NCBI GenBank assembly: GCA_945861665.1 | Contig: CAMAVS010000004.1 | Coordinates: forward strand, 62,001 to 126,000 | Direction: 5' to 3' | From: Chitinophaga pinensis | GTDB taxonomy: Bacteria > Bacteroidota > Bacteroidia > UBA4408 | Length of the DNA: 64,000 nt | Shown here: positions 44,701 to 52,230 of the stretch, piece after piece | Position numbering within the stretch: the first letter of the stretch is position 1 | Layout: each line of letters opens with the position of its first letter | Made by a program: the position numbers and the translations under genes | The notes under the pieces: generated by a model | Told to the model about the DNA's origin: nothing | Seen by the model: only the letters and a program-made list of their open reading frames with translations | The model's database searches: none

Positions 44701-44875
44701 AGTAATACTAAAAGAAAAACATGCCATTATACTTGATTATAAAACAGGAAAAGAAAATAAAAAGTATGCTGCACAACTAAATAAATATGGAACTATTTTG
44801 GAGCAAATGGGATATAGTCAAGTTGAAAAATACATACTCTATACAGAAGAGCAAAAATTGGAAAAAATAAATTAA
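41741..44875 (+). CDS. AddA/RecB-type UvrD helicase-nuclease
   Basis: This 1044-residue protein has a UvrD/SF1 helicase (Walker A SSAGSGKT at 8-15, FTNKAAAEMKERV, Walker B LIDEFQDTS, motif VI LLYVSLTRPMERLY) and a C-terminal RecB-type nuclease (GNLLHTAL, RPDRVIL, LDYKTGK, AAQLNKY) with the catalytic Asp and Asp-x-Lys intact. It resects double-strand breaks and is usually paired with an AddB-type nuclease gene, not found here. TTG 41741 is the start, giving MNFTVYKSSAG. It forms an operon with the ABC exporter upstream. Confidence 0.92.
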   Translation: MNFTVYKSSAGSGKTFTLVKEYLKLALKGDNVKEYKSILAITFTNKAAAEMKERVLLALKSFSSKEKLEGTPLFLLLELEKELKLPQHEIRAKAKKVISSMLHNYSDIGISTIDKFTHRIIRTFAYDLHIKMNFSVETDEKEMLEKAIDMVLSKIGEDVKLTEVLKEFTVSKAEDEKNWSIEADLFNFSKSLLKDEGISHIDKIKEISIDEFNEIKKTLQNTIREFEKTISTFGKKGLALIESLGVDKASFAGGANGLPKYFEYLGTLKFDKLKPSNTIQKAIADDKWFAAKASVSDKQNIESIKVRLLEIYNKAIQTIDSNIKEISLFRSINKNIYSLITLNEIEKAIVQIKNEDNILHISEFNKRIANIVMYESAPFIYERLGEKYKHFLIDEFQDTSVLQWHNLLPLIDNSLANGNFNMLVGDGKQSIYRWRGGDVEQFTALPEMKMSSNSIVQEREAALKRYYCGKILQQNYRSKAEVVEFNNNFFKSCAKQSNNGLITTVYEKGEQLCDPTNIGGGVSIEFIKKDEENEFTYDEQSCFKILQTIHQLQEDNFELRDIAIICRINSKANIVANYLIENGIPILSKESLLLSSSPYVNFILSTLEYIHNRSNNVAKANIIQFICKLKDKQENSCEELMSANISEFMEKHKIAFNLSYFSSLPIYELCEEIIRNTGLNERANPYIQFFLDAVYKFSIKNNTGIGGFLEWWENKKNKLSVNIPEGMNAVNILTIHKSKGLEFPAVIFAFANWQAVNNDAIWVSVENDKIPKLKSALIQKNKNFDDTDYATLLEIEKSKENMDNLNLLYVSLTRPMERLYIITDKAYGQKKIANYYQNYLTEIGEWDNDKTSYHFGLFKKYVHNNNKKIKKPITLTKIISEPWQDKLRISTDYQSVDQNFDNKNQKKYGNLLHTALSKIKNLDDVEASLSNMLQKGLINLEESKKLNTIIVTLISNKDIHPFFTEELNSKNERDILLPNGETYRPDRVILKEKHAIILDYKTGKENKKYAAQLNKYGTILEQMGYSQVEKYILYTEEQKLEKIN

Positions 44876-44941
44876 TATTGTTTCAAAATTAGAACAACTA
44901 TTTCTATATCGAGATGAATCATTAAAGCAAAAAGTACTTAC

Positions 44942-45034
44942 ATGTCCACATTCACCCGCCCCCACCTTTATAACGGTCCGCCAACAAATATGTCGAAGTT
45001 TTACAAATTCCTTTGGGATACAACAAGGGGATAA
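44942..45034 (+). CDS. Possible 30-residue reading frame, uncertain
   Basis: A short frame starts MSTFTRPHLYNGPP and ends FLWDTTRG. It is more G+C-rich than its surroundings (CCCGCCCCCACC), which is odd here and might mark a remnant of a larger gene. No ribosome site, neighbour link or known family supports it, and it may be noise. Confidence 0.2.
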   Translation: MSTFTRPHLYNGPPTNMSKFYKFLWDTTRG

Positions 45035-45076
45035 GATGTATAAAAAAAGCGATAGGACTAAGATTTGCTAAGTTTA

Positions 45077-45976
45077 TCAGTATACCGTATTTTTTCTGGA
45101 AACCAATAAATCATAATTAAACAGCACAATTGACAATGCTATAAAAACATATGAAACTACTTGTGTTACTGTTGTCGGCTCATTAAAAAACAATCGCGCT
45201 ACTATAAAATTAATCAAGGGGTTGATGTATAGTAATATACCCATCGTTGAAGAATTAACCCCTGTCATCGCGTATAAATTAAAGAACAAAGGCAGTATTG
45301 TAAATAAAATAGCTATTAAGGAAATATAAAAGTAAAAATTAAACTCTGCAGGAAGGCTTACTGAATAAATTGAATAAACTGGATAAAAAGGCAACAATAT
45401 GAATGCGGAAAAAATCATTTGAAAACACAAAATAACTAATTTGTCAACCTTGTTATTTCCACGCTGTGAAATAAGGTAAAATGCATATGAAAAAGCTACT
45501 ATCAGGCTGTAAAACAAATCCGATAAATTATGAAAGGATAATATTGCACAACTTATTACACTAAGCAACACTGATATCCATTGCAATCGAGTTAATCTTT
45601 CTTTGAGTATAAAATAAGCCAACACAGTAGTAAGAATTGGGCATACCAAATAGGCATAAGATGCCGATTTTATACTAATATGATTCATTGCATAAATAAA
45701 AAAGTACCAATTACCTGTTAGCAAAGCTCCTCCAATAAAAGTAAGGTAAACGGTTCGCCACTTTTCAGAAAGCGAAAGTTGCTGGAAGATGAGCAAATTT
45801 TTTTTACGAATACTTCCTATAGACAAAATGATAACACACATAAGGATTGCCGAAAGAAAAACACGGTAAAATAATATATCGAGCGAAGGATAAGATGACA
45901 AGGGCTTTAAAGCCAAGCTAAAAAAACCCCATATAACAAAAGCTGCAAGTGCAGCCAGGTAATACCTATACTTCAT
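45077..45976 (-). CDS. EamA-family transporter, RarD-like
   Basis: This inner-membrane protein of about 299 residues has ten membrane helices in two EamA repeats (about 5-145 and 150-290). N-terminal AAFVIWGFFSLALK, FYRVFLSAIL, GNWYFFIYAMNHI and SASYAYLVCPILT resemble RarD. Such proteins move small metabolites; the substrate is unknown. ATG 45976 is used; ATG 45985 would add three residues. It diverges from the MFS gene. Confidence 0.88.
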   Translation of the reverse strand: MKYRYYLAALAAFVIWGFFSLALKPLSSYPSLDILFYRVFLSAILMCVIILSIGSIRKKNLLIFQQLSLSEKWRTVYLTFIGGALLTGNWYFFIYAMNHISIKSASYAYLVCPILTTVLAYFILKERLTRLQWISVLLSVISCAILSFHNLSDLFYSLIVAFSYAFYLISQRGNNKVDKLVILCFQMIFSAFILLPFYPVYSIYSVSLPAEFNFYFYISLIAILFTILPLFFNLYAMTGVNSSTMGILLYINPLINFIVARLFFNEPTTVTQVVSYVFIALSIVLFNYDLLVSRKNTVY

Positions 45977-46070
45977 TTGCTGCAAAGATATCCTTTCGTA
46001 AATATAATTGAGAATAATGCTTCTATTTAAATCGACTATTGTTATATTCGCTTTTATAATAGCACTATTT

Positions 46071-47333
46071 ATGAGTTTACTAAAAAAATTAAAAACACCA
46101 CAGAATATTATTGTGATAGTGGCTGCATTAGGCTATTTTGTAGACATATACGACCTAATTCTTTTTAGTATTATTCGTAAAAAAAGTTTAATGGGAATCG
46201 GTATTGCCGAAGCAGACTGTCTTTCCATAGGTGAACACCTTATCAGTATGCAAATGATGGGAATGCTTATTGGTGGGGTTTTATGGGGAATATTGGGTGA
46301 TAAAAAAGGAAGGTTATCCGTATTATTCGGCTCTATCCTACTCTATTCAATTGCCAATATTGCCAACGGAATGGTAGATAATGTTGAATCATACTCATGG
46401 TGGCGCCTTATTGCAGGCATAGGTTTAGCAGGTGAACTAGGTGCAGGTATTACCTTGGTAAGTGAAACTATGAGTAAAGAAAAACGTGGCTGGGGAACAA
46501 TGGCTGTCGTATCCTTTGGAGTATTAGGCGGTGTATTTGCAGGATTAATCGGCCAATCGTTTGATTGGCGGACCTGCTATTATTTAGGAGGGGTAATGGG
46601 ACTTGTTTTACTTTTATTGCGTATTGGTGTATTTGAATCAGGAATGTATACAGCCACCAAAAATAATGGGATTTCAAGAGGGAATTTTTTTCAGCTTTTT
46701 AATAATAAAAAGCGCTTTATAAAATATTTACAATGTATCACTATTGGTTTGCCTATTTGGTTCTTAATAGGTATTTTAATAACCTTTTCACCCGAATTTT
46801 CAAAAGCAAAAGGCGTTTCTAATATCAGTGCTGCAACAGCAGTAATGGTATTTTACGCAGGAACCTCTTTTGGCGATTTTATGAGTGGATACTTAAGTCA
46901 AGTTTTTAAAACACGAAAAAAAATTGTTTTCTTCTTTTTAATACTTACGAGCATTGGTATTCCACTTTATCTTTTTACAAATGGAATTAGTCAATTTGCT
47001 TTTTACGCTATTTGTGTATTTTTAGGATTGGCAGGCGGATATTGGGCTATATTTGTAACCATAGCCTCTGAACAGTTTGGAACAAACTTACGTTCAACAG
47101 TTACTACCACAGTTCCAAATTTTGTGAGAGGAGGACTGGTTTTCTTATTGCTGCTATTTAATTTTTTTAAAAATAATTTACCCGATACCGGAATCGCACT
47201 TTTCAGCAATTCTAACAATGTGATTATATATAGTGCACTTTTTGTAGGAATTATTTCAGTAATAATTGCCTTTTTATCATTATGGGGAATGGAAGAAACA
47301 TTTGGTAAAGACTTAAATTACGTTGAAAAATAA
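46071..47333 (+). CDS. MFS transporter, metabolite:H+ symporter type
   Basis: This protein has about 420 residues and twelve membrane helices. The cytoplasmic loop after helix 2 has GILGDKKGRLSVLFGS, the MFS motif A of the sugar/metabolite symporter group; RxxAGIGLAGELGAG and the helix 4-5 region also fit the metabolite:H+ symporter branch (dicarboxylate- or sugar-acid-like). The substrate is unknown. ATG 46071 begins the conserved N-terminus (MSLLKKLKT); the earlier ATG 46008 would add a hydrophobic stretch not typical of the family. Confidence 0.88.
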   Translation: MSLLKKLKTPQNIIVIVAALGYFVDIYDLILFSIIRKKSLMGIGIAEADCLSIGEHLISMQMMGMLIGGVLWGILGDKKGRLSVLFGSILLYSIANIANGMVDNVESYSWWRLIAGIGLAGELGAGITLVSETMSKEKRGWGTMAVVSFGVLGGVFAGLIGQSFDWRTCYYLGGVMGLVLLLLRIGVFESGMYTATKNNGISRGNFFQLFNNKKRFIKYLQCITIGLPIWFLIGILITFSPEFSKAKGVSNISAATAVMVFYAGTSFGDFMSGYLSQVFKTRKKIVFFFLILTSIGIPLYLFTNGISQFAFYAICVFLGLAGGYWAIFVTIASEQFGTNLRSTVTTTVPNFVRGGLVFLLLLFNFFKNNLPDTGIALFSNSNNVIIYSALFVGIISVIIAFLSLWGMEETFGKDLNYVEK

Positions 47334-47409
47334 ACTACTACTGCTAACATCTGCTTATATATTTTTAATAAGCGCTATTTATTGGACGTGGGACAACCGT
47401 AATAATTGA
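47323..47409 (+). CDS. Possible 28-residue single-membrane-helix peptide
   Basis: A TTG-started frame overlaps the last 11 bases of the MFS gene and ends at TGA 47407-47409. It encodes MKNKLLLLTSAYIFLISA followed by a short charged tail: basic N-terminus, one membrane helix, and a C-terminal Trp-Thr-Trp. The composition is that of a small membrane protein. Coupling to the MFS gene is possible but unproven. Confidence 0.35.
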   Translation: MKNKLLLLTSAYIFLISAIYWTWDNRNN

Positions 47410-47416
47410 TGTTCCT

Positions 47417-48634
47417 TTAAACCAAGTTCAATATTACATCAGTTGCTCCTGTTTTTAGCTGTACATATTTTTTAGAAACAAGACTTGTTTCATTTAGCAA
47501 AATGGAGTTGTTTAAAAATAAATTTAATTTTTCACGTAACTCATCTGCAGAACTTATACTATATGCAGCTTTCAGCTGAATGAGTTCAGTCGCCTCCTGA
47601 AACTTTTTATAATTTGGTCCGAAAAGCACAGGCATTCCATACCCTGCAGCCTCTAACACATTGTGTATGCCGTTCCCAAAACCACCACCAATATACCCAA
47701 TAGAAGCATAACCATACACTGAAGATAACATACCAATATTATCAATAATTAACACACGCGCATCTTTACAAGAAATATCATTTGCTAAAGAATACCGAAT
47801 TGGATTATAAGAAGAGAATTTCCTCATTATTGATTCAATATTACTTTCACTGATTTCGTGTGGAGCAATTAGTAGTTTAAAATTTGTTAAGGACACCGAT
47901 ACAAGAATATCTTCGTCAACCTGCCAAGTACTACCTGCAACTAAAAGCGGAACTTCCCCTTTAAATGCTTCAATCAAATCGTATTTTTTTGCAGCAATAG
48001 TAAGCTTATTTACTCTGTCAAAACGAGTATCCCCTGCAACAATTACATTGTTGTATCCAAATTCATTCAATAGCAATAAGGAATTTTCATCCTGCACAAA
48101 AATATGCTTGTACGTATCCAAACCTTGCCGTGACCATTTTCCTAAAGCAGAAAAAAAGTGTTGTTCTCTTCTGAAAATAGCTGAAATTAAATAAGTAGGA
48201 ATGCTCCTGTTTTTTAATTCACGCAAATAGTTAAACCAAAACTCATACTTTACAAAAAATACATATTCAGGCTTTAGAATGTCAATAAATGTTCGCACAT
48301 TATATGGAGTATCCAAAGGCAAATAAAAAACAACATCAGCACCGCTATAATTTTTACGAACCTCATAGCCGGAAGGAGAAAAGAAAGTCAATACTATTTT
48401 ACAATTGGGGTATTTTATCTTGATTTTTTCAATCAAAGGTCTACCCTGCTCAAACTCACCCAAAGATGCACAATGAAACCAAATAATAGAGTTGATTCCT
48501 TTTACAACAGTCCTTAACTTAACTTCCCAATCTTCTCTCCCTTTTACCCATAAGGATGCTTTTACATTAAAAAGGGATGCGCAACGAATAAAAAAACCGT
48601 AAAGGTAGATTGCTAGATTATAAAATAAATTCAT
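47417..48634 (-). CDS. kdtA: 3-deoxy-D-manno-octulosonic acid transferase
   Basis: This 405-residue GT-B enzyme, membrane-anchored at its N-terminus (residues 1-20), transfers Kdo to lipid A precursors. The family signature GEFEQGRPLIE is at about 60-70, with LTFFSPSGYEV, YLPLDTP and FVKYEFWFNYLREL following, and the C-terminal domain has GGGFGNGIHNVLEAAGYG near 318-335. The intact set of motifs supports a working enzyme. It lies 14 bases downstream of an outer-membrane protein gene. Confidence 0.95.
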   Translation of the reverse strand: MNLFYNLAIYLYGFFIRCASLFNVKASLWVKGREDWEVKLRTVVKGINSIIWFHCASLGEFEQGRPLIEKIKIKYPNCKIVLTFFSPSGYEVRKNYSGADVVFYLPLDTPYNVRTFIDILKPEYVFFVKYEFWFNYLRELKNRSIPTYLISAIFRREQHFFSALGKWSRQGLDTYKHIFVQDENSLLLLNEFGYNNVIVAGDTRFDRVNKLTIAAKKYDLIEAFKGEVPLLVAGSTWQVDEDILVSVSLTNFKLLIAPHEISESNIESIMRKFSSYNPIRYSLANDISCKDARVLIIDNIGMLSSVYGYASIGYIGGGFGNGIHNVLEAAGYGMPVLFGPNYKKFQEATELIQLKAAYSISSADELREKLNLFLNNSILLNETSLVSKKYVQLKTGATDVILNLV

Positions 48635-48648
48635 TGGGCAAAATAAAG

Positions 48649-49404
48649 CTAGTAGGTGTAAAATTCATTCGGAACTTTTTTATACAAGGGAATAATAATC
48701 CCCACCTTGCATCCTGTAAGTTGATCAATTCTTTTTGCAGTATCGTATTGCATTGTATCAAAATTATACCCCCTGCGGTTTTGAGTCCAAGCTTGTATGA
48801 ACTCAACACCTGCAAAAAAATTAATAAAATAACGGTTGTCTAAAAATAAATATCCTAAAAATGCAGTCACAGCAAGTCCATTGGTAAGCCTGTCATAACC
48901 CTTTCTGTACTCCTTACTGAGTTGTGGCGTTGTATTACCAATATCATCGTAGCGAATTTTATGTTGTAAAAATCCGGGGCCCACAGCAAAAACAAATCCG
49001 CAATTTTTGTTGGGTGATAACCAAGGAAAAATACGCCCAACTTTAGCACTTGTAAAATAACCTCTTTCCGATACGCGCACATCGGCATACAATCCATTGA
49101 TATTTATAATCTGTCCGTTGGATGTTTTTAAATTATCCAAAATAGTCGCATCCTTTATGGTTCTGCCAAAAAGGTAATTCAAATCGGCACTCCAAAACCA
49201 ATTCTGCTTTGTTTTAAACATAAAATTAATTCCTACGTTGGAGTTCGAAGCATAGCGGTTTACCATATCACCACCCGGGAATTGGTGAGCGTAGGAAAGT
49301 CCGAGTAAAGGTGCCGAAACCATTGAGTCTTTCACATTTAATTGCGCATTTGCATACGACATTGAAAGCAAAAGAAACAAGACACAATAAAATAAGTTAC
49401 GCAT
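48649..49404 (-). CDS. Outer-membrane beta-barrel-like protein of unknown function
   Basis: This 251-residue protein has a signal peptide (1-20, ending ANAQ) and alternating, aromatic-rich beta strands (FMFKTKQNWFWSADLNYLFG, FINFFAGVEFIQAWTQNRRGYNF) and ends in IIPLYKKVPNEFYTY. It resembles Bacteroidota outer-membrane barrels of about eight strands. No function is known. Position just upstream of kdtA suggests a link with envelope biogenesis. Confidence 0.78.
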   Translation of the reverse strand: MRNLFYCVLFLLLSMSYANAQLNVKDSMVSAPLLGLSYAHQFPGGDMVNRYASNSNVGINFMFKTKQNWFWSADLNYLFGRTIKDATILDNLKTSNGQIININGLYADVRVSERGYFTSAKVGRIFPWLSPNKNCGFVFAVGPGFLQHKIRYDDIGNTTPQLSKEYRKGYDRLTNGLAVTAFLGYLFLDNRYFINFFAGVEFIQAWTQNRRGYNFDTMQYDTAKRIDQLTGCKVGIIIPLYKKVPNEFYTY

Positions 49405-49474
49405 AGGTAAAATAAAACGCTAAGATACTAATTCAACATTACATACTGCATAACGCTATTAAGGCATTTTTAAT

Positions 49475-49482
49475 TATATTTG
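49475..49482 (+). promoter_or_regulatory. -7 promoter element of the nucleotide-sugar locus
   Basis: TATATTTG lies 18 bases before the ATG at 49501. No clear TTG was found at the usual distance, so only the -7 element is supported. Confidence 0.45.
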
Positions 49483-49500
49483 ACAGCCAATATTTATACT

Positions 49501-50643
49501 ATGAAAAAAATACAAATGGTTGACTTAAAAAGTCAGTACGAAAAAATTAAAACAGCCGTTGACGCTGCCATTCATACCGTAATAGACAACACTACATTCA
49601 TAAACGGACCGGAGGTAAAAGCTTTTCAAGCCGATTTAGAGAAATACCTAAACGTAAAACACGTTATTCCTTGTGCCAACGGAACCGATGCCTTGCAAAT
49701 TGCTATGATGGCGCTCGACTTAAAACCGGGTGATGAAGTAATTACTGCCGATTTTACTTATGTGGCTACTGCCGAAGTAATTGCATTGTTGGGATTAAAA
49801 CCTGTTTTGGTGGATGTTATTCCCGATACCTTTGATATTGATGTGAAAGCTATTGAAAAAGCCATTACATCAAAAACAAAAGCAATTGTTCCTGTTCACT
49901 TATTCGGACAATGTGCCAATATGGAAGCGGTGATGGAAATTGCAAAAAAGCATAATTTATTTGTAATTGAAGATGTAGCGCAAGCCATTGGAGCCGATTA
50001 TACTTTTAGTAACGGTACGAAACAAAAAGCGGGAACAATAGGAACTGTGGGTTGTACATCCTTTTTCCCTTCTAAAAACTTAGGCTGCTATGGCGATGGT
50101 GGTGCTATGTATACAAACGATGATGAGTTAGCAAAAAAAATACGAATGATTGCCAACCACGGTCAATCAGTACAATACGTGCACGATTCCATTGGCGTTA
50201 ACTCCCGATTGGATAGCATACAAGCAGCGATACTCGGAATTAAATTAAAACAATTAGATAATTACGCAGCAGCACGAAACCGTGCAGCCGACTATTACGA
50301 CAAAGCTTTTGCCAATAATCCAAAAATAAAAACTCCTGCAAAAGTTAAAAATTCCACACACGTTTTTCATCAATATACCTTTCAAATTGTAGGAGTTGAC
50401 AGCCCCGAAAGCTATCGGGGAAAATTGCGTGAATTTCTTGCTTCAAAAGATATTCCTGCAATGATATACTACCCTATTCCATTGCATTTGCAAAAAGCAT
50501 ATCTCGATCCGCGATACAAAGAAGGAGACTTTCCAGTAACTGAAAAACTATGCGCTTCGGTACTTTCCTTGCCTATGCATACCGAATTGGATGAAGAAAC
50601 ATTGAAGTACATTACAGAAAACGTATTGGAGTTTTTGAAATAA
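49501..50643 (+). CDS. wbpE: DegT/DnrJ/EryC1/StrS aminotransferase, WbpE type
   Basis: This 380-residue PLP enzyme aminates a keto-sugar nucleotide. Lys192 in FFPSKNLGCYGDGG carries PLP; N-terminal VDLKSQYEKI, NGTDALQIAMMAL and PVHLFGQCANM are family motifs. Its close fit to WbpE, together with WbpA, WbpB and WbpD homologues 6-8 kb downstream, indicates the 3-amination step toward UDP-2,3-diacetamido-2,3-dideoxyglucuronate. ATG 49501 is used instead of TTG 49480, which lies in the promoter. A 251-base spacer separates it from ugd. Confidence 0.9.
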   Translation: MKKIQMVDLKSQYEKIKTAVDAAIHTVIDNTTFINGPEVKAFQADLEKYLNVKHVIPCANGTDALQIAMMALDLKPGDEVITADFTYVATAEVIALLGLKPVLVDVIPDTFDIDVKAIEKAITSKTKAIVPVHLFGQCANMEAVMEIAKKHNLFVIEDVAQAIGADYTFSNGTKQKAGTIGTVGCTSFFPSKNLGCYGDGGAMYTNDDELAKKIRMIANHGQSVQYVHDSIGVNSRLDSIQAAILGIKLKQLDNYAAARNRAADYYDKAFANNPKIKTPAKVKNSTHVFHQYTFQIVGVDSPESYRGKLREFLASKDIPAMIYYPIPLHLQKAYLDPRYKEGDFPVTEKLCASVLSLPMHTELDEETLKYITENVLEFLK

Positions 50644-50894
50644 ATTCTCCTTTAGATAATTAATTTTTGAATATTTTAATGATATTAATCTTTGATAAAA
50701 TAAATTTAAAGGGTTAGGACTTATTTCAACCAAGATTTAGGCTTGACGAGGTAGTTATAAGTTGTTAGTGTTGTACACACACGCCATCGCATAGTAATAC
50801 AGTTGGAAACTAAATGATTTTGCAAGTTACTTTATTCTGAAAATGTAAAATATGAAAAAAGTAATTATGTTTGTTGTAAATTAAAATTAAATAA

Positions 50895-52208
50895 ATGAAC
50901 ATAGCAGTAATAGGAACAGGATACGTGGGACTTGTAACAGGAACTTGTTTGGCCGAAACAGGTAACAATGTTATTTGCGTTGACATTCACGAGGAAAAAG
51001 TAAAAAAAATGCAGCAAGGCATTATTCCAATTTACGAGCCGCATTTGGATGCCCTTTTTCATAGAAACATAAAGGCAGGGCGCTTAACATTTACGACTGA
51101 AATAACTGATGCAATTAAAAACGCTTCCATCATTTTCTTGGCATTGCCTACACCTCCCGATGAGGATGGTTCGGCAGATTTAAGCTATGTATTGGGCGTG
51201 GCAGAGCAGTTAGGAAAATTAATTACAGAATACAAAGTTATAGTAGATAAAAGTACTGTTCCGGTGGGTACTGCAGAAAAGGTACACAAAGCAATTGCAC
51301 TGAATGCAAAAACAGATTTTGATGTAGTTTCCAATCCCGAATTTTTGCGCGAAGGTTTTGCTGTGGATGATTTTATGAAGCCCGACAGGGTTGTAATAGG
51401 TACAAGCTCCGAAAAAGCGGGTAAAATAATGGAAGAATTGTACAAGCCATTTGTTCGTCAGGGCAACCCCATCATAATTATGGATGAGCGTTCGGCAGAA
51501 CTAACTAAGTATGCAGCAAATGCTTTTCTAGCTACAAAAATCACTTTTATGAACGAGATTGCCAACCTCTGTGAAAAAGTAGGTGCTGATGTGGATATGG
51601 TGAGAATAGGAATTGGCTCGGACGACAGAATCGGAAAACGTTTTCTTTTTCCTGGTATAGGTTATGGCGGAAGTTGTTTTCCAAAAGATGTAAAAGCTTT
51701 GGCTAAGTCGGCAAAAGATGCGGATTATAATTTTAAGATATTGGACGCAGTGATGAATGTAAATGCAAAACAAAAAACTATCATTGTGCGAAAATTAAAA
51801 GCATATTTTAACAATCAAGTAAAAGATAAAAAAATAGCTTTTTGGGGACTTGCATTTAAGCCAGATACCGATGATATTCGAGAAGCTCCTGCCTTGTATA
51901 TAATTGATGAATTATTAAAAGAGAGTGCTACAATTATTGTATTCGATCCTGAAGCAATGAACAACGTAAAATCATTGTTGGGAGATAAAATACACTACGC
52001 AAACGACCATTACGAAGTATTAAAAGATGCTGATGCCTTAGTAATTGCAACTGAATGGAGTTTATTCCGCACACCCGATTTTGAAAAAGTAGCTTCTCTG
52101 CTTAAAAACAAAACAATATTTGACGGTCGTAATCTATATGGTTTACAACAAATGAAGGAATTGGGTTACTACTATTGCAGCATTGGTCGCGAAACAATAA
52201 CACCCTAA
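50895..52208 (+). CDS. ugd: UDP-glucose 6-dehydrogenase
   Basis: This NAD-dependent enzyme of 437 residues oxidises UDP-glucose to UDP-glucuronate in two steps. The Rossmann loop GTGYVGLVTGTC is at the N-terminus, VDKSTVPVGTAE and NPEFLREGFAVDDF in the middle, and the catalytic Cys in GYGGSCFPKD near 257-266. It differs from the WbpA-type enzyme in this window by its LREG and GGSCFPKD signatures. UDP-glucuronate can be used by the decarboxylase gene two places downstream. A TATGTTTG element (50866-50873) precedes it. Confidence 0.95.
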   Translation: MNIAVIGTGYVGLVTGTCLAETGNNVICVDIHEEKVKKMQQGIIPIYEPHLDALFHRNIKAGRLTFTTEITDAIKNASIIFLALPTPPDEDGSADLSYVLGVAEQLGKLITEYKVIVDKSTVPVGTAEKVHKAIALNAKTDFDVVSNPEFLREGFAVDDFMKPDRVVIGTSSEKAGKIMEELYKPFVRQGNPIIIMDERSAELTKYAANAFLATKITFMNEIANLCEKVGADVDMVRIGIGSDDRIGKRFLFPGIGYGGSCFPKDVKALAKSAKDADYNFKILDAVMNVNAKQKTIIVRKLKAYFNNQVKDKKIAFWGLAFKPDTDDIREAPALYIIDELLKESATIIVFDPEAMNNVKSLLGDKIHYANDHYEVLKDADALVIATEWSLFRTPDFEKVASLLKNKTIFDGRNLYGLQQMKELGYYYCSIGRETITP

Positions 52209-52230
52209 ATGCAATCTGTACAAGAAACAG

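Noticed and set aside
50644-50894. tRNA or riboswitch in the wbpE-ugd spacer
   Set aside because: No cloverleaf, TTCGAAT loop or conserved hairpin was found; only a -7 promoter element before ugd.
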